Origin: JAGVPT01 sp049578505
Lineage (GTDB): Bacteria; Bacteroidota; Ignavibacteria; UBA10030; UBA8401
Assembly (NCBI GenBank): GCA_049578505.1
Contig: JBAUMC010000068.1
Location: forward strand, 1 to 64,000
Direction of reading: 5' to 3'
DNA length: 64,000 nt
The position numbers were made by a program, and so were the translations under genes. Numbering within the stretch: the first letter of the stretch is position 1; the number at the start of each line of letters is the position of its first letter. This document shows positions 58,576 through 64,000 of the stretch, piece by piece. The notes beneath the pieces are model-generated. The model was not told the DNA's origin and searched no databases. It worked only from the letters and a program-made list of their open reading frames with translations.

Positions 58576-59898
58576 ATGAAAAAGATTCTCATCATAACGT
58601 ACTATTTCCCGCCGTCGGGGGGACCGGGAGTTCAACGTGTGCTGAAGTTCGCAAAGTACCTTCCCGAGTTCGGATGGGAACCGGTCATCCTCACTGTTAA
58701 AGACGGCGATTACCCCGCACGCGACGAATCGCTGCTGAAAGAAATTTCCCCTTCCTTGAAAGTTGTCAGAACGCGGATCCTTGAACCATATGACTTCTAC
58801 AGGAGAATTACCGGCAAGAAACCCGGCACTGCGGTCGACGTCAACAACATCCCAAAGAAAGGAGAACGAAAAAATTTCTCGGAGGCAATTGCGGAATTCA
58901 TCCGAGCAACTTTTTTTATTCCCGACGCGCGCATCGGCTGGCTCTTTACAGCTGTCGGCGAGACGAAAAGAATCATTAAGCAGGAAAAGATTGATGCGAT
59001 CTACTCTTCATCTCCGCCCTACACATGCGCAGTGATAGCTCGAAACGTTCATCGCGCAACGGGCATACCATGGATAGCCGGTTTCCGCGACCCGTGGACG
59101 GGTTTTCTCTCAACGCCGGACCGGTGGCTTCTTCCGAAAAAAATAGACGAGCATCTTGAACGAAGCTGTTTCGAAGAAGCAACGCGGCTTGAGGTGGCGT
59201 GGCGCGGCATTCTTTTGGACTTACACAAAAAGTATCCGGACATTCCGGTCGATAAAGTCATCCACTTGCCGAACGGTTTCGACAGTGCTGACTTCCCCTC
59301 CGTGAAGCACCTACAAAACGACAAGTTTACGGTAACGTATGCCGGTTCGATGTACGGCGTTCGAAATCCAAAGACGTTCCTGCAGGCGGTCGCGAACCTG
59401 GTCAACGCAAAAAAAATCGATCCGATGAGAATCCGGCTCAAGTTCATCGGCAGGTTCGGCTCAGAAGTTCTTGAAATGTTTCGCGAAACAACGGTTGCGG
59501 GCTGCATCGAAACCCTTCCCTACCTCCCGCATTCAGAGAGCATCGAACACCTCATGAAATCCGACGCACTGCTTCTTATTGTCGATGAATATGCCGGAGG
59601 AGAAGAAATCGTTCCAGGAAAAGTTTTTGAATACATTGGCGCACGAAGGCCAGTTATCGGCATCGCCCATGACGGGGCAGTAGCGGAACTGCTGCGCGGC
59701 ACACGGGCTGGGCTTGTTGCACGCAACGACGATGTCCCCACGATCGAACGCATCATTCTTGAATATTACGACGATTATCTCTATAATAAACCGAATTTCT
59801 CACCAGACCAAAAAGCGATCGGCCAGTTCGAGAGAAAAGAAATCACAAAACGGTTAGCGCAACTGTTCGACGAGTCGCTCGAACGCGCAGCTTCGTAA
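58576..59898 (+). CDS. Glycosyltransferase (GT4-like)
   Basis: 440 residues of the GT-B fold. The N-terminal domain starts KKILIITYYFPPSGGPGVQR, a usual opening for this group, and the C-terminal domain shows DKFTVTYAGSMYG, SADAL-like SDALLLIVDEYAGGEE and PGKVFEYIGARRPVIGIA that bind the sugar nucleotide. It probably adds a sugar to a surface polysaccharide or lipid; the substrate is not known. It lies 26 bases upstream of the YfhO gene. Confidence 0.85.
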   Translation: MKKILIITYYFPPSGGPGVQRVLKFAKYLPEFGWEPVILTVKDGDYPARDESLLKEISPSLKVVRTRILEPYDFYRRITGKKPGTAVDVNNIPKKGERKNFSEAIAEFIRATFFIPDARIGWLFTAVGETKRIIKQEKIDAIYSSSPPYTCAVIARNVHRATGIPWIAGFRDPWTGFLSTPDRWLLPKKIDEHLERSCFEEATRLEVAWRGILLDLHKKYPDIPVDKVIHLPNGFDSADFPSVKHLQNDKFTVTYAGSMYGVRNPKTFLQAVANLVNAKKIDPMRIRLKFIGRFGSEVLEMFRETTVAGCIETLPYLPHSESIEHLMKSDALLLIVDEYAGGEEIVPGKVFEYIGARRPVIGIAHDGAVAELLRGTRAGLVARNDDVPTIERIILEYYDDYLYNKPNFSPDQKAIGQFERKEITKRLAQLFDESLERAAS

Positions 59899-59924
59899 TT
59901 CACTTCACCAACGCTCATCCTCAC

Positions 59925-62471
59925 ATGGCAAAACAAAAAAATCAACCGCGCGCGGAAGATCGTCCGCTCATCCCCAAAAAGTACCAGCATTATGCCGCGG
60001 CCGGAGTCATCCTGCTGGCCCTCGTCATTTTTTTTCATGATGTGGTCTTTTCAGGTAAGGTTTTTTTTGCAAGCGATAATCTCGCATCGCAGAGTTTTAA
60101 CCCGTTTGCGGATGAAGCGAAAAAGGACGGCGTTTATCCCCTATGGGTGCCGTATATTTTTTGCGGGATGCCGTCATTCGCAAGCCTCCTCTTGGTCCCC
60201 AGCCGTACGTATGATCTTACCTCAATGGTCGCCGACTGGGCTCACGATGTCTTCACGCTCGTTCTTCAGAATCCGGCAGGAACGACCGTCATGTTCTATT
60301 ATTTTATTTTCGGCGTCTCGACCTATTTTTTCATGATCCACAAGAAGAAATCTCCTCTCGTCGCTCTTTTTACTTCCCTTTCCACCCTCTTTTCAACATA
60401 TGTTATCATCCTCATCATGGTGGGGCACAATACAAAAGTCGCATCAATTTGTTTGCTGCCGGTTGTGCTGATGATGATCGAAGAAATGGTCGACGATTTC
60501 AAATGGTGGCATGGCATCGTCTTGATCATCGCCATTCATGTCCAGCAGCTCGCATCGCATATTCAGTTCTTCTTTTACACATACCTGTTGATCGGCATCT
60601 ATTATCTCTATCTGCTCGTTGTCCGGATTATCAAGAAGGAGGAATGGTATAAAGTTCTGCGAAGCGGCATCGTGTTTGCCCTAGCGGCAGGCTTTTCTTT
60701 TGCAATGTCGGCGGATATTTATCTCTCAACGCTGGAGTACGCTCCGTACTCTATTCGCGGCTCTAACCCGATTGTGCAATCAACGGGCGCATCACAATCC
60801 AAGACGGCTGAGGGAGGACTCGACTACAACTACGCTACCGATTGGTCGTTCAGCCCGGGCGAAACGATGACCTTTTTCCTTCCCTCATTGTATGGGTTCG
60901 GAAACCAACCGTACAAAGGGCCGCTGACGGGAAACCAAGAGCAACAGATGAACAGCTATTGGGGGCAAATGGCGTTCACCGACGCCCCCCAATACATGGG
61001 GATCATCGTTCTCATCCTGGCTGTCGTCGGCGTCTACTACAACAGGCGAGATCGTTTTGTTCAGGCGATGCTTATTGTCTCCGGCCTTTCACTTCTAGTT
61101 TCGTACGGAAGAACTTTTTCCCCGGTGTACGATTTGATGTACAACTATTTTCCGGAATTCAACAAGTTCCGCATCCCGTCGATGATCCTTATTCTACTTC
61201 AACTCATCGCGCCTATCCTGGCCGGATTCGGGCTTCAGTCGCTCATTGATAAAGGCAAAGAAAAGTTTTCGGTGGAGGGAGAAAAGAAATATAGGTACGT
61301 CGTTGGCGGTGCGGGTATCCTCTTTGTCCTTGGATTCGTCGCACGGGGCTTCTTCGAAGATACCTACAGAAGCTTCGTGGGGGTCGACGGCCTTTCTAAA
61401 TTGATGGCGGAGCTCGTCGGCAAACAGCCGGAAAATGTTCTCGCCCAGGTACGCCCGATGCTGTTCAACTTTATTTTCGATTCCGTGATGACCGATTATT
61501 TAATGGCGACGTTTCTTCTTCTCGCTGTTTTCGGACTTGCCTACGCCCACAGAAAACATTTCATCGTATCGACGACCTTTGCTCTCGCCATCATTGTGTT
61601 ATCGGTGATCGACTTGTGGCGAATCGATTTCAAACCGATGCAGCTTCACGATGCGATGCCGCAAGCCTCAGCAATTCCAACACCTGACTACGTTCAGGCA
61701 ATCCAGCAAGACAAATCGCTCTATCGGGTATTCAACACAGAAAACTTGCGGGAGCCTTCGAATGACCTGGCGTACTATAAGCTGCAGAGCATCGGCGGGT
61801 ATCACGGCGCCAAGATTCGCATATACCAGGATATCGTCGACGTCGCAACAATCGGCAACCCGACAGTGTGGGTGTTGATGAACGCAAAATATATTATCGC
61901 GGACCCAAGGGAAAATATTCCGGGTCTCCCCGTTGTGTTTCAGGGACAGGATAAAAAAGTGCTTGCGTATCCTCCGGCAGGACAACGGGCGTGGTTTGTC
62001 GATTCTATCGCTGTCGATTCCGGGCTTGGGATCCTGTATCACATGCGCGATATGTCGTTCGACCCTCACCACGTCGCCTTTTTTGAAACAAATCCCGGCG
62101 TTACGATTGAGCCCCCCGACACAACGGCGAAGGTTGCCGTCAGCAACTTTGGCATTCATGATATCTCACTCGACGTGGAAGCCTCGGGTAACAATCTACT
62201 TTTCGTAAGCGAAATTTATTATCCGAAAGGCTGGACAGCGTTTATCGACGGAGCGCCGACAGAGATTTACAAAACGGACTATGCATTTCGTTCGATCGTG
62301 GTCCCGAAGGGAAAACATCGGGTGGAGTTCACCTTTCATCCGGAACGGTATTTTCTCGGACGGACAATCAGTTTGGTTACAAATATTCTTTCCTGGTGTG
62401 CTGTGCTTGCCGTCGGTTTTCTATGGTGGAAAAAACGTACCATTCCCGCAGAAGCTCCCGGTAAAAAATAA
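59925..62471 (+). CDS. YfhO-family multi-pass membrane protein
   Basis: 848 residues. About 13-14 membrane segments in the first 600 residues are followed by a C-terminal extracytoplasmic domain of about 230 residues rich in beta strands and ending in a last membrane segment and a basic tail. This is the layout of YfhO proteins, which resemble GT-C glycosyltransferases and in Gram-positives take part in glycosylating wall polymers. VPYIFCGMPSFASLL near residue 70 carries the family-type loop. Paired with the upstream glycosyltransferase, a role in surface glycans is likely. Confidence 0.85.
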   Translation: MAKQKNQPRAEDRPLIPKKYQHYAAAGVILLALVIFFHDVVFSGKVFFASDNLASQSFNPFADEAKKDGVYPLWVPYIFCGMPSFASLLLVPSRTYDLTSMVADWAHDVFTLVLQNPAGTTVMFYYFIFGVSTYFFMIHKKKSPLVALFTSLSTLFSTYVIILIMVGHNTKVASICLLPVVLMMIEEMVDDFKWWHGIVLIIAIHVQQLASHIQFFFYTYLLIGIYYLYLLVVRIIKKEEWYKVLRSGIVFALAAGFSFAMSADIYLSTLEYAPYSIRGSNPIVQSTGASQSKTAEGGLDYNYATDWSFSPGETMTFFLPSLYGFGNQPYKGPLTGNQEQQMNSYWGQMAFTDAPQYMGIIVLILAVVGVYYNRRDRFVQAMLIVSGLSLLVSYGRTFSPVYDLMYNYFPEFNKFRIPSMILILLQLIAPILAGFGLQSLIDKGKEKFSVEGEKKYRYVVGGAGILFVLGFVARGFFEDTYRSFVGVDGLSKLMAELVGKQPENVLAQVRPMLFNFIFDSVMTDYLMATFLLLAVFGLAYAHRKHFIVSTTFALAIIVLSVIDLWRIDFKPMQLHDAMPQASAIPTPDYVQAIQQDKSLYRVFNTENLREPSNDLAYYKLQSIGGYHGAKIRIYQDIVDVATIGNPTVWVLMNAKYIIADPRENIPGLPVVFQGQDKKVLAYPPAGQRAWFVDSIAVDSGLGILYHMRDMSFDPHHVAFFETNPGVTIEPPDTTAKVAVSNFGIHDISLDVEASGNNLLFVSEIYYPKGWTAFIDGAPTEIYKTDYAFRSIVVPKGKHRVEFTFHPERYFLGRTISLVTNILSWCAVLAVGFLWWKKRTIPAEAPGKK

Positions 62472-62542
62472 TCGGTGCGGCGGTGCATCGTCGAAAGTTT
62501 CATCTCACATGAGGATCGAGGATTTAGGAATAAAGGTGATTC

Positions 62543-63805
62543 GTGGACAAGTTCATCATTCACGGGGGTAAATCGTTGCGCGGGACGGTGCGCATCAGCG
62601 GTGCGAAGAACGCATCGCTCGCACTGATGCCGGCAACGCTCCTCGCCAGCGGTAAGTACGAACTGCACAATACCCCCGACCTCAGGGACGTCTCCACAAT
62701 GTCCCGCTTACTCCAAACGATGGGGGTGACCGTTGATCGAAACGGCCGCTCGCTTCTCGTCAACACGTTTCGCGTCAACAAATTCGAAGCGCCGTACGAG
62801 CACGTGAAGAAAATGCGCGCTTCCATTTATGTGCTTGGCCCGCTTGTAGCCCGCTACGGGCGTGCAAAAGTATCGCTGCCCGGAGGCTGCGCGTGGGGAC
62901 CCCGTCCGGTCGATCTCCACATTGAAGGCTTAAAAAAATTGGGGGCGGCAATAGAACTGGAGCGGGGCTACATCATTGCAAAAGCACGCCGCCTGAAGGG
63001 GGCACGCATTTCATTCAAAATTTCAAGCGTCGGCGCAACGGGAAATATTTTGATGGCAGCGGTCCTCGCAAAAGGAACAACGCTTATCGAAAATGCGGCG
63101 GTGGAACCGGAAATTACCAACCTCGCCGGACTTCTTGTCTCAATGGGGGCAAAAATCGAGGGGGCCGGAACAAACAGGCTTGAGATAGAAGGGAGTGATG
63201 CGTTGCATCCGGCAATTGTCGAGACAATTCCAGACCGGATCGAATCCGGAACTATGCTGGTCGCTTGCGCCATCTGCGGGGGAAAAGTGAAAATTGAAGA
63301 ATGCAATCCTCAACACGTTTCGGCTATTACCGCTCGGCTCGAAGATGCCGGTGCTAGAATAAACGCAGATTCCACCTCGATCGAAATTCATGCTCCAAAG
63401 GAAGTGGGGCCGGTCGACGTTATGACCGCCATCTATCCGGGTTTCCCGACCGACATGCAGGCCCAATGGATCGCTTTGATGGCGATCGCGAAAGGCTCCT
63501 CAACGGTGACCGACACCATCTACTTCGACCGTTTCAAGCATGTGCCGGAATTGGTCCGGCTGGGAGCCGACATCACGCTGAATGAAAATGCCGCCGTCAT
63601 ACGCGGTGTAAAAAAATTGACCGGCGCAAAAGTCATGTCGACGGATTTGCGGGCGTCGGCGGCACTCATTCTCGCCGGGTTGCGTGCGCACGGCGAGACG
63701 GAAGTCCTCCGCGTGTATCACCTCGACCGCGGTTACGAGGGAATCGAAAAAAAATTACAGGCGCTTGGGGCTGATATTAGACGAGAAAAAGGGGAGGAAT
63801 TTTAA
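62543..63805 (+). CDS. murA: UDP-N-acetylglucosamine 1-carboxyvinyltransferase
   Basis: 420 residues. The first committed step of peptidoglycan synthesis, adding enolpyruvate to UDP-GlcNAc. SGAKNASLALMPATLLAS near the N-terminus carries the conserved Lys-Asn, and the active-site Cys lies in PGGCAWGPRPVDLHIEGL; fosfomycin would target it. TDMQAQWIALMAIAKG and FKHVPELVRLGADI are also typical. The start is GTG 62543 with AAAGGTG upstream. Confidence 0.96.
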   Translation: MDKFIIHGGKSLRGTVRISGAKNASLALMPATLLASGKYELHNTPDLRDVSTMSRLLQTMGVTVDRNGRSLLVNTFRVNKFEAPYEHVKKMRASIYVLGPLVARYGRAKVSLPGGCAWGPRPVDLHIEGLKKLGAAIELERGYIIAKARRLKGARISFKISSVGATGNILMAAVLAKGTTLIENAAVEPEITNLAGLLVSMGAKIEGAGTNRLEIEGSDALHPAIVETIPDRIESGTMLVACAICGGKVKIEECNPQHVSAITARLEDAGARINADSTSIEIHAPKEVGPVDVMTAIYPGFPTDMQAQWIALMAIAKGSSTVTDTIYFDRFKHVPELVRLGADITLNENAAVIRGVKKLTGAKVMSTDLRASAALILAGLRAHGETEVLRVYHLDRGYEGIEKKLQALGADIRREKGEEF

Positions 63806-63842
63806 GCAGATGTAGGACACCTTCAAGGCCTATTCCTTGATC

Positions 63843-64000
63843 TTACCCCTTTTTGCGGATTGACAAATGGAATGCGGCCCCTTTCCCCTCTTCGCTCTCG
63901 CACCATAATATGCACTTGTTAAATTCGGCAAGTTTCTTTGCAATGTATAATCCCAATCCCGCCCCCTGCTGTTCCTGAGTTTCACGATTCACTTGATAGA
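63843..64000 (-). CDS. C-terminal end of a histidine kinase (5' part outside window)
   Basis: The minus-strand frame that enters at 64000 gives 51 residues ending with TAA at 63843-63845. It contains QEQQGAGLGLYIAKKLAEFN and WCESEEGKGAAFHL, the G2 box and final strands of a HATPase_c domain. It is convergent with murA. Confidence 0.88.
   Translation of the reverse strand, partial: YQVNRETQEQQGAGLGLYIAKKLAEFNKCILWCESEEGKGAAFHLSIRKKG

Noticed and set aside
1..64000. tRNA, rRNA or tmRNA genes
   Set aside because: I saw no cloverleaf or conserved rRNA segment in the spacers, but this was by eye; a tRNAscan-SE or Infernal run would decide.

Overview
The window is a 64 kb piece of a bacterial chromosome, about half G+C and densely coded on both strands. 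The gene set points to the FCB group, most likely the Chlorobi/Ignavibacteria side. The clues are a B12-dependent ribonucleotide reductase, an ileS-traR/dksA-lspA-rluD order, a YfhO family membrane protein, a four-helix-bundle (S23-like) gene, a LarE protein, a quinol nitric-oxide reductase with a YwiC-like partner, and many short word-like inverted repeats between genes. The assignment is an inference from gene content; no rRNA gene or other marker settles it. Several promoters fit a TTGACN-17-TANNNT pattern, and some genes have clear GGAGG-type ribosome sites while others have none.

Layout. 1-2000: the end of an unknown gene, a decayed tryptophan synthase beta-like (TrpB2) pseudogene, and a CpoB/YbgF-like lipoprotein with a strong terminator. 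1.9-9 kb (minus): a DnaQ-like exonuclease, fructose-1,6-bisphosphatase, two halves of a heterodimeric ABC exporter split by a four-helix-bundle gene, and serS. 9-15.1 kb (minus): hisB-H-A-F-I followed by three overlapping or nearly touching genes (PfkB kinase, RmlD-like reductase, degenerate EEP lipoprotein). 15.2-18 kb (minus): nrdJ with a long leader. 18.6-23.3 kb (plus): nuoABCDEF only. 23.3-29.8 kb (plus): an outer-membrane protein, an LD-carboxypeptidase, purN-purH and mreB-mreC. 29.8-30.4 kb: a repeat-bounded unit carrying a DUF559 nuclease-like gene. 30.4-38 kb (minus): rluD, lspA, traR/dksA, ileS, purine nucleoside phosphorylase, a DivIVA-type protein and yggS. 38.2-52.5 kb (plus): a TPR protein, aroE, larE, a GHL10-type lipoprotein, a response regulator, a hybrid histidine kinase, a RodZ-like protein, ligA, a small unknown protein, a STAS protein and a sodium:solute symporter. 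52.5-58.1 kb (minus): a nitric-oxide response operon (Rrf2 regulator, NapH-like ferredoxin, methyltransferase, qNOR, YwiC-like). 58.6-63.8 kb (plus): a glycosyltransferase, a YfhO protein and murA. The window ends in the 3' end of a histidine kinase gene on the minus strand.

How the parts work together. The his cluster makes the imidazole glycerol phosphate core of histidine synthesis, with hisG, D, C and E absent from the window. purN and purH supply two steps of IMP synthesis. nuoA-F encode the quinone-facing peripheral and NADH-input parts of complex I. The nitric-oxide operon has a sigma70-like promoter with an inverted repeat at its start point and an Rrf2 protein with three clustered cysteines as its first gene, so NO-responsive self-regulation is likely.

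The most unusual features are: (1) at least a dozen intergenic inverted repeats built from short degenerate words, two of which enclose small genes (four-helix bundle; DUF559) and look like non-autonomous mobile units; (2) an isoleucyl-tRNA synthetase with a G-I-H-H instead of H-I-G-H signature; (3) an ABC exporter pair whose deviant motifs fall in one composite ATP site; (4) a lipoprotein of the endonuclease/exonuclease/phosphatase fold that has lost its catalytic residues; (5) a decayed trpB2.
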